Positions 29,083 to 37,675 of a stretch of DNA of 64,000 nt are shown here, one piece after another. The stretch's first letter is position 1, and each line of letters starts with the position of its first letter. A program made the translations under genes and the position numbers. Location of the stretch: positions 496,001 to 560,000 of the forward strand of contig NZ_CP012882.1 of the NCBI RefSeq assembly GCF_002224265.1, read 5' to 3'. This stretch comes from Vibrio vulnificus NBRC 15645 = ATCC 27562. Lineage in GTDB: Bacteria; Pseudomonadota; Gammaproteobacteria; Enterobacterales; Vibrionaceae. The notes under the pieces are model-generated. The model was given only the letters and a program-made list of their open reading frames with translations, did no database searches and was not told the DNA's origin.

Positions 29083-29790
29083 ATGGTTCATCAAGTGACG
29101 AGTTTTTCGGATGCTTTCTCAGCATGGGAACAGTGGAATCTGACCAATTTTGATTACAAATGTGAGCACTTGCTTGCATTTAAAGCCGCTCTGGATGGGA
29201 AGCATGCGCTGGTTGCCAAGGTGGTTTCTTACCACTTGCAACAAGCCTCTTCGCTATTGGCTGACGCTCACCTTTTGGTTGGGCCTACCGGAGAAACCAA
29301 CGAGTTGTACACCGCGGGCCGTGGGGTGGCGCTGGTGATCGTTGAAAACGAGCAAAGCGATTCAGAGCAAGCTCTGTACAACGCTTTTGCTTTAGTGACC
29401 TGCGCGCTGATTGCTGGTAACAGCGTCATCGTTTGCAGTGATAACTCAGAGTTCAACGGCTTGCTCAGCAGCGCCCTTGAACAGACGCATTTCCCTTCCA
29501 ACCTAGTACAAATGGTCGCCTACGATGCGCTTTTACAGCTCATCGACCGTGATGTACGCAGTGTCGGTTACGTGGGTAATGCGCAGGTTGAGCATGAGCT
29601 CAATCTACAATTGGCCAAACGTGACGGTGCTATCGTCGGTTTGGTTTCTGCAACGGATCAAGCAGGTGCTCTGCTTGCTCATGATCCGCATCTTTCGCTG
29701 CGTTTCATTACAGAACGTACGCGTACCATAAATATTACCGCAGTGGGTGGTAACGCAACTCTACTCGAGTTGGGGAACGATACTCACTAA
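29083..29790 (+). CDS. Free-standing PutA C-terminal ALDH-superfamily-like domain protein
   Basis: 235 aa, 11 bp after putA, with a GGAGCAA ribosome site. LVGPTGETNELYTAGRGVAL and ERTRTINITAVGGNATLLELG resemble the C-terminal ALDH-superfamily-like domain of long PutA proteins (E. coli PutA has PGPTGESNTLTLHPRGRVL and ERSLSVNTAAAGGNASLMTIG, recalled from memory). No ALDH catalytic Cys or nucleotide-binding block is visible, so it is unlikely to be an active dehydrogenase, although such genes are often named P5C dehydrogenase. In long PutAs this domain packs against the ALDH site and helps close the channelling tunnel. A partner role for PutA is inferred. Confidence 0.7.
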   Translation: MVHQVTSFSDAFSAWEQWNLTNFDYKCEHLLAFKAALDGKHALVAKVVSYHLQQASSLLADAHLLVGPTGETNELYTAGRGVALVIVENEQSDSEQALYNAFALVTCALIAGNSVIVCSDNSEFNGLLSSALEQTHFPSNLVQMVAYDALLQLIDRDVRSVGYVGNAQVEHELNLQLAKRDGAIVGLVSATDQAGALLAHDPHLSLRFITERTRTINITAVGGNATLLELGNDTH

Positions 29791-29859
29791 CCTTTCCATG
29801 CTCCCCCACGCCGTTTGGGGGAGCCAAGGAAGGATTATTATTCTAATGAGGACTATCTA

Positions 29860-31181
29860 ATGATAGAGAGTAGCTTCGCTATTACGGGCACTTTTATTGC
29901 CTATTTACTTCTTATGGTGGCAATCGGGGTTTACGCCTATAAGAAAACGTCTAGCTCAAGTGATTATTTCTTGGGTGGCCGTAGCTTAGGTCCATGGCCA
30001 GCGGCGCTGTCTGCTGGGGCATCGGACATGAGTGGTTGGTTGTTGTTGGGCCTACCAGGTTACGCGTACGCTGCGGGTATCGAGTCGTTCTGGCTTGCTG
30101 GTGGTTTGTTGGTGGGTACTTGGGCAAACTGGTTAGTCAGTGCCAAACGTCTTCGCACCTACAGTATTCAAACGGATGCACTTACATTGCCTGAATTTTT
30201 GTCACGTCGCTTCGATGACAAATCAAAACTGATTCAGACAATTTCTGCTTTCTTTATTCTGCTTTTCTTCCTTTTCTATACCAGCTCAGGCTTGGTTGCA
30301 GGGGGCAAACTGTTTGAAACTGTGTTTGGTCTAGATTACAGCACCGCAGTGATCATTGGCACCTTGTGTGTGGTTTCGTACACGTTGTTTGGTGGTTTCC
30401 TCGCGGTTTCTTGGACGGATTTGGTGCAGGGCCTATTGATGGCGGCAGCATTGATGATTGTTCCTATTGCCGTGATGGAAGGGGGCTTTGGCCAACTGGC
30501 AACCGACATGCACAACATTAACCCAGAGCTGCTGACGCTATGGAACGATGCCAAAGGTGAGCCTCTTAGCGCGATTGCGATTATTTCACTGGTCGCTTGG
30601 GGTCTAGGTTATTTTGGTCAGCCACATATTTTGGCGCGTTTTAAAGCCTCTCGTACCAACCGTGAATTGGGTACGGCTCGTCGTATTGCGGTGGGTTGGA
30701 CTGCGCTATCGATGGCGGGGGCAATTCTCGTTGGTTTGGTTGGCCTTGTATGGGTTAACGGCCATCCAGGTACCGAACTGGCCGACGGCGAGAAAATCTT
30801 CATGTTGCTGGTGAACACTGTGTTCCACCCAGTGATTGCAGGTATCTTGTTGGCTGCGATTCTAGCAGCGGTCATGAGTACTGCGGACTCTCAACTGTTG
30901 GTTTCATCTTCAGCACTGGCGGAAGACTTCTACAAGCAAGTGATCAAGCCAGACGCAAGCTCGCAAGAAATCGTGATGGTGGGTCGTATTGGTGTGGTGG
31001 TATCACTATCGTGGTTTGGAAACAATTGACTGGCGGTTGGTTTGACGTGTACGAAATCGTACCGGGAATCATCTTCTCAACCATCGCGATTGTTGGTGTG
31101 AGCAAACTAACTGGTGGCGCTGACAACACCGTTCTAGAGCAGCACCGTGAGTTTGAGAAAAAGTTGGTCGAGCTAGAGTAA
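29860..31181 (+). pseudogene. putP: Sodium/proline symporter PutP, broken by an internal deletion and frameshift
   Basis: The ATG at 29860 has a GAGG site. About 380 residues match PutP (SSF family) through the Na-binding region (SAGASDMSGWLLLGLPG, MSTADSQLLVSSSALAEDFY). At about 31000 the frame leaves the family sequence and stops at 31029. The PutP C-terminus resumes at 30999-31181 in another frame (GITIVVWKQLTGGWFDVYEIVPG to KKLVELE). PutP is normally about 495 aa. The two parts sum to about 440, so about 55 residues covering late membrane helices are missing. The transporter is probably inactive. Confidence 0.88.
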
Positions 31182-31242
31182 TCTTGATCTCGTGTTCAAC
31201 AAGAACGAACACGATACTCAATTTACATTGTAAATAATCGAG

Positions 31243-31279
31243 CCCCTCGTTGGTGATACTGGTGAGGGGTTTGTTTTTT
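31243..31279 (+). terminator. Terminator of the put operon
   Basis: CCCCTC pairs with GAGGGG across a 14-nt loop, followed by TTTGTTTTTT, about 60 bp after the putP C-terminal end. The remaining sequence up to 31509 shows nothing further. Confidence 0.8.
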
Positions 31280-31509
31280 AACGACCGACAGAATCTTTTC
31301 TTGCCGCTAACAAATCCGCTAAATGTTTGCTTTATTCTTGCGTTCAATCCGCACGGCATTGGGCGACAAAGATCGCAATTTGTTGAAGTTGCAGAACTAT
31401 TTTTTGTACCTAGAGCACAAAAATTAAAAAGCGCTTTTTGAGTGTGGAATTAATTTGGTCAAAATGTGTCAATTATCATTAGCAGCATTCGTACATCAGG
31501 GGAAGGGTC

Positions 31510-31761
31510 ATGCCACAAATCTATTGCTCAGCGTGTAAAAAAACAACCGCACACAAAGTCGTTATGCGTCGTTGTCAGGTAGAGCAGAGTGATACGTTTT
31601 CAAGTCGGCTACACAGTTTTACCCAACTGATGACCAAGTTTGTTTCTGGTGACCACTATTACCACATGGAACCTCAGCATTTCTGCCGTTACTGTAATAC
31701 GCAGAATACAGCAACGGTGAAATCCCTTTCACCGCAAATGGTTCAACCGACGATCGGCTAG
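31510..31761 (+). CDS. Small CxxC zinc-ribbon-like protein
   Basis: 83 aa, not assigned to a named family. Two Cys pairs, YCSACKKTTAHK at the N-terminus and HFCRYCNTQN near residue 57, could bind one zinc as a ribbon. There is no membrane segment or signal peptide. An AGGGG ribosome site precedes the ATG, which supports a real gene. It is single and convergent with a tiny minus-strand gene. Function unknown. Confidence 0.65.
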   Translation: MPQIYCSACKKTTAHKVVMRRCQVEQSDTFSSRLHSFTQLMTKFVSGDHYYHMEPQHFCRYCNTQNTATVKSLSPQMVQPTIG

Positions 31762-31771
31762 ACCTTCTTAC

Positions 31772-31936
31772 TTAAGCGAAATCGCTTTCGAGCTCAGTAC
31801 ACTCTCGGTTGACCTCTACAGGCCAGCCGTAACTCATATACTCTTTCTCTAATGCGTTTGCCAAATCAGTGGAAACGTAAAGAGTCGTCCACTCGCCGAT
31901 GCCAAAAGGCTGGTATTTAATCATGACGGTTTGCAT
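31772..31936 (-). CDS. Small hypothetical protein (54 aa)
   Basis: 54 aa from the ATG at 31936, chosen because CAGGAGA lies just upstream; a longer frame to 32092 lacks a ribosome site and has intergenic-like composition. The sequence (MIKYQPFGIGEWTTLYVSTDLANALEKEYMSYG) is a soluble alpha-beta mixture with an acidic tail. No family was recognised. The good ribosome site and coherent composition support it. Confidence 0.5.
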   Translation of the reverse strand: MQTVMIKYQPFGIGEWTTLYVSTDLANALEKEYMSYGWPVEVNRECTELESDFA

Positions 31937-32301
31937 GCTTTCTCCTGTGTTCAATCGCTTTAAAGTGCCGGTTGAAACTGACGAGTAAAGTAGATTGACA
32001 GCAGCTTGAGTTGTTATAAATATCGCTGCGTAAAAACGACATGGGAATATCATTCTGTATGATGCATTATGATTCATATCGTCTGTCTGCATTATCTCTG
32101 TTTAGAATAAAGACTCTTTTCTTTCTGGCTCATTAAATTCATCAAGAAGTTCAATAAATAACAGAAAAATAAGAAAAAAATCTTATTAACCATCGAAAAA
32201 TATCTCTACTGAATAACTCCCTACATTTCATTAAACTCTCAGCTATTGATAGCGAACTGGGTTAGCCAGTAAACTGGCAAAAAAATGATAAGGGACGAAG
32301 G

Positions 32302-32796
32302 ATGTCTGGTTACCCGTTGGATCGCATCGATCTGCAAATTTTACGCATCTTGCATTTAAAAGGCCGTTTGCCGGTGGTTGAGCTGGCTAAGCAGGTCAAC
32401 TTGACCACCTCACCGTGTTCTGAACGCGTCAAACGTTTAGAGAAAGAAGGGTACATCAAGGGGTATCACGCTGAACTCAATGCCGAAAAGTTGGGCTTGG
32501 ATGTTCAGGTGTTTATTCATATTCGTCTTGATCAAACCAGCTTTTCCATCTTTGAAAAGTTTGCCAAAGCCGTCGCCGATATGCCGGAGATTGAAGAGTG
32601 TTACTCATTGTCGGGCGATTTTGACACTATGATCAAAGTGCGTGTCAAAAGCATGAAGGCGTATCAAGAGTTTATGTCGAGCAAGCTCGGTACTCTGCCG
32701 GGGGTGATTCAAACGCGTAGCGAAGTGGTGATTGAGGAGCACAAAACGGGCTTTGGTGTGAACCCAGAGCTGTTGTCGACCTTGTACCAAAAGTAA
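32302..32796 (+). CDS. Lrp/AsnC-family transcriptional regulator
   Basis: 164 aa, standard length. The N-terminal helix-turn-helix reads LKGRLPVVELAKQVNLTTSPCSERVKRLEKEGYIKGYHAELN. The C-terminal RAM ligand-binding domain follows (SLSGDFDTMIKVRVKSMKAYQEFM). Lrp-type proteins bind amino acids and act as local regulators. The nearby proline locus is suggestive but not evidence, because it lies over 1 kb away across other genes. Its start follows AAGGGACGAAGG. Confidence 0.9.
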   Translation: MSGYPLDRIDLQILRILHLKGRLPVVELAKQVNLTTSPCSERVKRLEKEGYIKGYHAELNAEKLGLDVQVFIHIRLDQTSFSIFEKFAKAVADMPEIEECYSLSGDFDTMIKVRVKSMKAYQEFMSSKLGTLPGVIQTRSEVVIEEHKTGFGVNPELLSTLYQK

Positions 32797-32857
32797 CGCG
32801 ACAGGTCAGCGGTGCGGGATATACCCCAGTGAGGGGGCAAGTCAGCGCCAAAATAGA

Positions 32858-32882
32858 AGAGGGAAGCACTGGGCTTCCCTCT
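32858..32882. terminator. Hairpin between convergent Lrp and DUF445 genes
   Basis: AGAGGGAAGC and GCTTCCCTCT form a 10-bp stem with a 5-nt loop, followed by a broken T-run GTTGTTTC. It lies about 60 bp past the Lrp stop. Confidence 0.6.
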
Positions 32883-32905
32883 GTTGTTTCTGCTGCGGTC
32901 AGTGG

Positions 32906-33610
32906 CTAAGCAACGACGGAAGTGATGACACCAATCAGGCCGCCAAACACGCCACCCCAAACCACAAGCCAGCCCAAATGCTGTTTGATCATCTTCTGCA
33001 CCATCTCTTTCACCAACTTAGGCGTCAACTCGTTAAGACGCTGATCAATGATGTTTTCAATGTTTTGTTGGATCTCTTCCATCATCGCGGGCGCTTCGAG
33101 TTCTTCTTTCAATGCCTGCTTGATGGTGTCGCTGTGGCTGAGATCCACCATGGCTTGCTGCATCTTCTCGACAAATGGTTGTTTGAGGGGAATCAAGGCT
33201 TCTGTGCCGCCAAACATCGCCAACATGCCCCCAAATTGCGATTGGGCGATAACATCAACCAGCGAGTCGAACGTTGGGTTGAAATCGACTTTGGCAATGA
33301 TGGGCTCAAGATTGAAGCTCTTGCCACCGGCCATCTCTTTGCTGAGAAACTTATCGATGTTCTCGCTGGTAAAAAACTGTTCCATCATTAGGTTTTTGAT
33401 CGCCGCTTTAAACTCCTCAAAGCGCGCAGGAATGACGCCTGAGCCGTATAACCCCGGCACTTTTTCAAACAGCATATGAATCGCTAGCCAGTTGGTAATG
33501 GCGCCAGAGAAGGCAAACAAGCCAGCATAAAGAAGGTAGTCGTTTTTCAGCGCGAAACCTGCTGCCAAAGCCGCTAAGGCAATCACGTTGGTCAATAAGC
33601 TTTTGTTCAT
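32906..33610 (-). CDS. DUF445-family membrane protein
   Basis: 234 aa. Membrane segments lie at about 5-45 (LLTNVIALAALAAGFALKNDYLLYAGLFAFSGAITNWLAIHMLFEK) and at the C-terminus (WLVVWGGVFGGLIGVITSVV), enclosing a soluble helical middle. The motif ITNWLAIHMLFE followed by PGLYGSGVIPAR is typical of DUF445. The function of this family is not known. It is a single gene between convergent Lrp and a same-strand ABC transporter gene. Confidence 0.8.
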   Translation of the reverse strand: MNKSLLTNVIALAALAAGFALKNDYLLYAGLFAFSGAITNWLAIHMLFEKVPGLYGSGVIPARFEEFKAAIKNLMMEQFFTSENIDKFLSKEMAGGKSFNLEPIIAKVDFNPTFDSLVDVIAQSQFGGMLAMFGGTEALIPLKQPFVEKMQQAMVDLSHSDTIKQALKEELEAPAMMEEIQQNIENIIDQRLNELTPKLVKEMVQKMIKQHLGWLVVWGGVFGGLIGVITSVVA

Positions 33611-33713
33611 TTTATCGTGTTCGTTTTTATCGTTGGTTATTCGGATGGCGGAATTCTAATCCTAATTGGTGCTGGTTGCCACAGGATGGGGGGAAGTGTT
33701 GGTATGTAAATGA

Positions 33714-33739
33714 CAACGCCCTGTGGTGAACAGGGCGTT
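33714..33739 (-). terminator. Weak hairpin after the ABC exporter gene
   Basis: AACGCCCTG and CAGGGCGTT pair around TGGTGAA, 24 bp past the stop at 33763. The following minus-strand bases are only mildly T-rich. Confidence 0.5.
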
Positions 33740-33762
33740 GATTTGATGGTATTTAACGTCGA

Positions 33763-35622
33763 TTAAGCGATTTGGTTCTCTTCCATTTCTGGGCAATCGT
33801 CGGCAAGAAAACCGCCGGTTTGGTGCGCCCACAACTGCGCGTAAATACCGTTTTTTTGCAGCAGTTCTTGGTGCGTGCCTTGCTCGACAATATTGCCCTT
33901 ATCCAGCACGATCAGGCGATCCATCTGTGCGATGGTCGACAAGCGGTGGGCAATGGCAATGACGGTTTTGCCTTGCATCAGCTCGTTCAAGCTCTCTTGA
34001 ATGGCCGCTTCCACTTCCGAGTCGAGGGCTGAGGTGGCTTCATCCAGCACCAAAAGTGGCGCGTCTTTGAGCAGTACGCGAGAAATCGCGATGCGCTGAC
34101 GTTGACCACCCGAGAGTTTCACCCCGCGCTCGCCCACTTGCGCATCGTAGCCGACATTGCCAAACGGGTCGGTGAGGGTTTCGATAAACTCATGCGCGTG
34201 CGCTTGCTTGGTGGCGCGCAACAGCTCTTCTTCGCTGGCATCGGGATTGCCGTAAAGAATGTTCTCGCGAATCGAGCGGTGCAGCAGTGAGGTGTCTTGC
34301 GTCACCATACCAATTTGCGCACGCAGCGAATCTTGCGTTACCTCAGAGATGGTTTGGCCATCGATCTTGATTTTGCCGCTCTCCACATCGTGGAAACGCA
34401 GCAGTAGGTTAACCAGCGTTGATTTGCCCGCGCCAGAGCGCCCTACTAGGCCAATTTTCTCACCCGGTTTGATGTGCAAATTGAGATGGTTAATCACGCC
34501 TTTGTTTTCGCCGTAGTGGAAACTCACGTCGTCAAACTCAATGCCGCCCTGCTTCACCACGAGTTCAGTGGCCTGTGGTTTGTCTTGAATATCAATCGGT
34601 TTGGATAGCGTCTTCATGCCATCGACCACAGTACCCATGTTTTCAAATAGCGAACCGACTTCCCACATGATCCACATCGACATCCCGTTGATACGCAACG
34701 CTAAGCTCACCGCAATGGCAATCGCGCCAACGCTGATCGCACCGCCTAACCAAAGGTGGATGGAGAGCGCGCCAATCGAAAACACCAGCACATAGTTGGT
34801 CACTTGCACCGCAATATTGAAGCCGGTTACCAAGCGCATTTGACGATGAACCGTGTCTAAGAATTCGCGCATGCCACTCTCGGCATACTCGGTTTCTCGT
34901 TTGCTATGAGAAAACAGTTTCACCGTTTGGATATTGGTGTAGCTGTCGACAATGCGACCGGTCATAGTAGAGCGGGCGTCTGCTTGCGCCGAAGCAACAT
35001 CTTTGAGCTTAGGGACAAAGTAAACTTGAATGCCGATGTAGATCAGCAGCCAAATCACCATTGGCACCATCAAACGCCAGTCGGCCGCCGCGAGCATCAC
35101 AATGATGCTGGTGAAATAGACGGACACGTAAACAAACACGTCCATGGTTTTCATCACCGATTCACGCACCGCCAATGAAGTTTGCATCACTTTGGTGGCG
35201 ACACGCCCGGCAAAATCATCTTGATAGAAGTTCAAGCTTTGATTAAGCAAGTAGCGATGCGCCAGCCAGCGGATCGACATTGGGTAGTTGCCCAGCAGAC
35301 TTTGATGCACCAGCAGTGAGTAACCCACGATCAGGGTTGGCATCACCACTAAAAGTATCACGCCGTAATAAATCAGCTCACTTTGGTTTTGCTCAAGGAA
35401 GGTTTGTGGATCGCTGTTGCTCAGCCAGTCCACTAGCTGTCCCATGGCACCAAACAACGACACCTCGACAATCGCGACGATGGTGGACAGCAGTGACATC
35501 AAAATCAGCGGTTTTTCAAACCCACGAGTGTAGTGGCGGCAAAAAGCCAGTAACCCTTCAGGTGGTTGTTCCGGCGTTCCGGCCGGAAACGGATTGGTAA
35601 AACTTTCAAATCGTTTAAACAT
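33763..35622 (-). CDS. ABC exporter, fused membrane and ATPase domains
   Basis: About 619 aa from the ATG at 35622, which has AGGAAG upstream; the frame extends 10 codons further. The membrane domain spans about 35-330 with six helices. The ATPase domain has Walker A GLVGRSGAGKSTLVNLLLRF, signature LSGGQRQRIAISRVLL and Walker B LLVLDEATSALD, all intact. It belongs to the MsbA/multidrug-type half-transporters, which act as homodimers. The substrate is unknown. No partner gene adjoins it. Confidence 0.88.
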   Translation of the reverse strand: MFKRFESFTNPFPAGTPEQPPEGLLAFCRHYTRGFEKPLILMSLLSTIVAIVEVSLFGAMGQLVDWLSNSDPQTFLEQNQSELIYYGVILLVVMPTLIVGYSLLVHQSLLGNYPMSIRWLAHRYLLNQSLNFYQDDFAGRVATKVMQTSLAVRESVMKTMDVFVYVSVYFTSIIVMLAAADWRLMVPMVIWLLIYIGIQVYFVPKLKDVASAQADARSTMTGRIVDSYTNIQTVKLFSHSKRETEYAESGMREFLDTVHRQMRLVTGFNIAVQVTNYVLVFSIGALSIHLWLGGAISVGAIAIAVSLALRINGMSMWIMWEVGSLFENMGTVVDGMKTLSKPIDIQDKPQATELVVKQGGIEFDDVSFHYGENKGVINHLNLHIKPGEKIGLVGRSGAGKSTLVNLLLRFHDVESGKIKIDGQTISEVTQDSLRAQIGMVTQDTSLLHRSIRENILYGNPDASEEELLRATKQAHAHEFIETLTDPFGNVGYDAQVGERGVKLSGGQRQRIAISRVLLKDAPLLVLDEATSALDSEVEAAIQESLNELMQGKTVIAIAHRLSTIAQMDRLIVLDKGNIVEQGTHQELLQKNGIYAQLWAHQTGGFLADDCPEMEENQIA

Positions 35623-35955
35623 AACGCTTCCTAAAAATAACAACGCCCACACTGCCAGAAGGTGCGGTAAAAAAGAAGTGGTGGAAGGGCGAAAAGTAGT
35701 CTAACGGATTGACCGGCTAAATGTAACCAGTTGGTTATCACTTTGCGGCATATCCTAAGGGATTTCTCAGCCTTATCGCAGCGAAGTGCGCAGTGAAGTG
35801 GCAATATATCGTAAGGGTGGCCATAAAAATTGCTATCAAATGCCTTTTATGCAGCAATTATTACTTTACGTTGTGTTTGGAAAGCTGAAATTCAGCAAAA
35901 ACAGAGTTAACAATAAATTTACAATCTGCCTTATCTAGTGATAAGGAATGAACAG
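35623..35955. other. Intergenic region between divergent ABC exporter and ctlX-like genes
   Basis: About 330 bp, increasingly AT-rich to the right. One perfect palindrome, TAACCA-GT-TGGTTA (35724-35737), is a possible operator. No gene was seen. Confidence 0.4.
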
Positions 35956-36933
35956 ATGCTGTTACCGAATGAGACAATACGACCTCAGCTTGATGCGACC
36001 CAAAATGCAGACTGTGTGGTAATGGTGCCGCCAAAAGAGTTTCGCTTTAATGAAGAAACCGCGCGTGACAACGAATTTCAGAATCAGATCGCCCTCTCTC
36101 AGGAAGAGGTAAGAAGCAAAACATTGGCCGAGTTCCGAGCAATGGTGAGCAAACTTCGTCAGGAAGGGGTGCAAGTGGTGGAGTTTGACTACCCTGAATC
36201 GGACATTGCGACCCCCGATGCGGTATTCCCCAACAACTGGTTTAGCACCACGGCGGAAGGGGGCTTTTATACCTTCCCGATGGCGTGTGAAAACCGCCGT
36301 GAAGAAGTGCGCCCACAAGCCTTGATTGAAGCACTGACGGCCGCTGGCCGCGAAGTGCATCGCCAAGATTCTTTGACCTATTACGTGACGGAAGAGGCGT
36401 TTTTAGAAAGCACAGGCGTGATGGTGATTGACCATCTGAATCGCACCATTTATGCCGCATTGTCGCAGCGTTGTGATCGCCTTGTATTAGAAGAGTACGC
36501 CAAACGCATTGGTTACGAGCGAGTGATCTCCTTCCAAACCCTGTTGCCATCGGGAAAACCGATTTACCACACCAACGTAATGATGGCGATTGGTGAGCAA
36601 TTTTGTGTGATTTGCGATGAAGTGATCCCTGAGTTTGAGCGTCGTTTCGTCTTGAAATCACTGGCCAAAGACAAGCAGGTGATCTCCATTTCCATTGAAC
36701 AGATGAACCGTTTCTGCGGCAACATTTTGCAACTGGAAACGGTCAATGGCAGCAAAGTGATCGCGATGTCGCAATCGGCCTATGATGCGTTTTCAGAAGC
36801 GCAGCGTAATCAGTTGGCAACGCACGGTAAGTTGCTGCCATTTGACGTAACGACCATTGAAGATATTGGCGGCGGTTCAGTGCGCTGCATGCTTGGGGAA
36901 GTCTTTTTACCCAAACGCAAAGCGGTGTTGTAA
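35956..36933 (+). CDS. ctlX: CtlX-type amidinohydrolase (arginine deiminase-related protein)
   Basis: 325 aa from the ATG at 35956, with AAGGA 9 bp upstream; a GTG at 35938 lies further out. It belongs to the guanidine-modifying superfamily: TPDAVFPNNWFST (substrate-binding DAVFPNNW block), catalytic His in GKPIYHTNVMM, and C-terminal nucleophile Cys in GGGSVRCMLGEVF. CtlX-like proteins are related to arginine deiminase and dimethylarginine hydrolase. The true substrate is not settled. It is a single gene with a strong terminator. Confidence 0.8.
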   Translation: MLLPNETIRPQLDATQNADCVVMVPPKEFRFNEETARDNEFQNQIALSQEEVRSKTLAEFRAMVSKLRQEGVQVVEFDYPESDIATPDAVFPNNWFSTTAEGGFYTFPMACENRREEVRPQALIEALTAAGREVHRQDSLTYYVTEEAFLESTGVMVIDHLNRTIYAALSQRCDRLVLEEYAKRIGYERVISFQTLLPSGKPIYHTNVMMAIGEQFCVICDEVIPEFERRFVLKSLAKDKQVISISIEQMNRFCGNILQLETVNGSKVIAMSQSAYDAFSEAQRNQLATHGKLLPFDVTTIEDIGGGSVRCMLGEVFLPKRKAVL

Positions 36934-36975
36934 CGACGCGGTTTCACCCTGAAAGACACCAAATCATGAGCGAAC

Positions 36976-37002
36976 AAGGGAGATGCCACATCTCCCTTTT
37001 TT
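36976..37002. terminator. Intrinsic terminator after ctlX
   Basis: AAGGGAGATG and CATCTCCCTT form a 10-bp stem with loop CCA, followed by TTTT. It also faces the minus-strand gene ending at 37025. A near-identical hairpin occurs at 45398. Confidence 0.85.
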
Positions 37003-37024
37003 CTTAGGAAGGGATTGGGATTGT

Positions 37025-37453
37025 TTACGCACTCATGATTTGGGCAAATTTGCTGTATGTGCTGACTTTGCCATTAATGTATTCAATGCCGCAGTGAATG
37101 TTCTGCTCTTTGTTTCCTACGATTTGATACTCGACAATAAACTCGCCACTGATCACTTTGATAAACAAAAAACCGTCTATGACTTTCCAAAGCCCCTGAA
37201 GGGCTTTTTCGCTGAAGAGATCTTTTTCCACCAACGTACCATTGGGTTTTAGATGCAATGTGGAAGAAAAACCGTCGACATTCACTTTTAACCAAGCGTG
37301 CTGATGTACTTCATAGCTCAGAATTTTGCGGCGAGTTTTCGCCCACTCGCGCAGCTCTTTTTCTTGCGCAGGGGTAAGAATGGGTAGGTCTTCCATCTCC
37401 AGTAAGGTGTGATGTTTTTCGTACCAGAACAGTTGTAGATGGAGTAATTTCAT
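37025..37453 (-). CDS. Hypothetical protein
   Basis: 142 aa from the ATG at 37453; a GTG at 37489 gives 154 aa, and neither start has a clear ribosome site. Not recognised. A helical N-terminus (LTPAQEKELREWAKTRRKILSYE) is followed by beta-rich sequence (GFSSTLHLKPNGTLVEKDLF, LFIKVISGEFIVEYQIVGNKEQNIHCGIEY). No signal peptide or membrane segment. The composition is gene-like. It is convergent with ctlX. Confidence 0.6.
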   Translation of the reverse strand: MKLLHLQLFWYEKHHTLLEMEDLPILTPAQEKELREWAKTRRKILSYEVHQHAWLKVNVDGFSSTLHLKPNGTLVEKDLFSEKALQGLWKVIDGFLFIKVISGEFIVEYQIVGNKEQNIHCGIEYINGKVSTYSKFAQIMSA

Positions 37454-37576
37454 TAAAATCAACAGAGTTTCATAAGGCAAGATCGCCACTGTGCGCTAAG
37501 CAAAATAGTAAGTCAACCAATCAGATGAAAGAGTGCAGTTTTCTACGGGGGGCAAAACTGCACGTTCCCAGTGTGG

Positions 37577-37608
37577 GAAAATTCGGCGCCCACTCCCTGA
37601 ACGCCGAA
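37577..37608 (-). terminator. Terminator after the ula operon
   Basis: On the minus strand TTCGGCG and CGCCGAA pair across a 13-nt loop and are followed by TTTTCCC, about 70 bp past the ulaE stop. Confidence 0.55.
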
Positions 37609-37675
37609 ACAGAAAAACGATATTAGGGTCTGTTGGCCTTTTGAGATGATTTTTTCCGCCGTTGGTGGTGTTGCA

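Noticed and set aside
29083..29790. Active P5C dehydrogenase
   Set aside because: No catalytic Cys or NAD-binding block; the similarity is to the non-catalytic PutA C-terminal domain.
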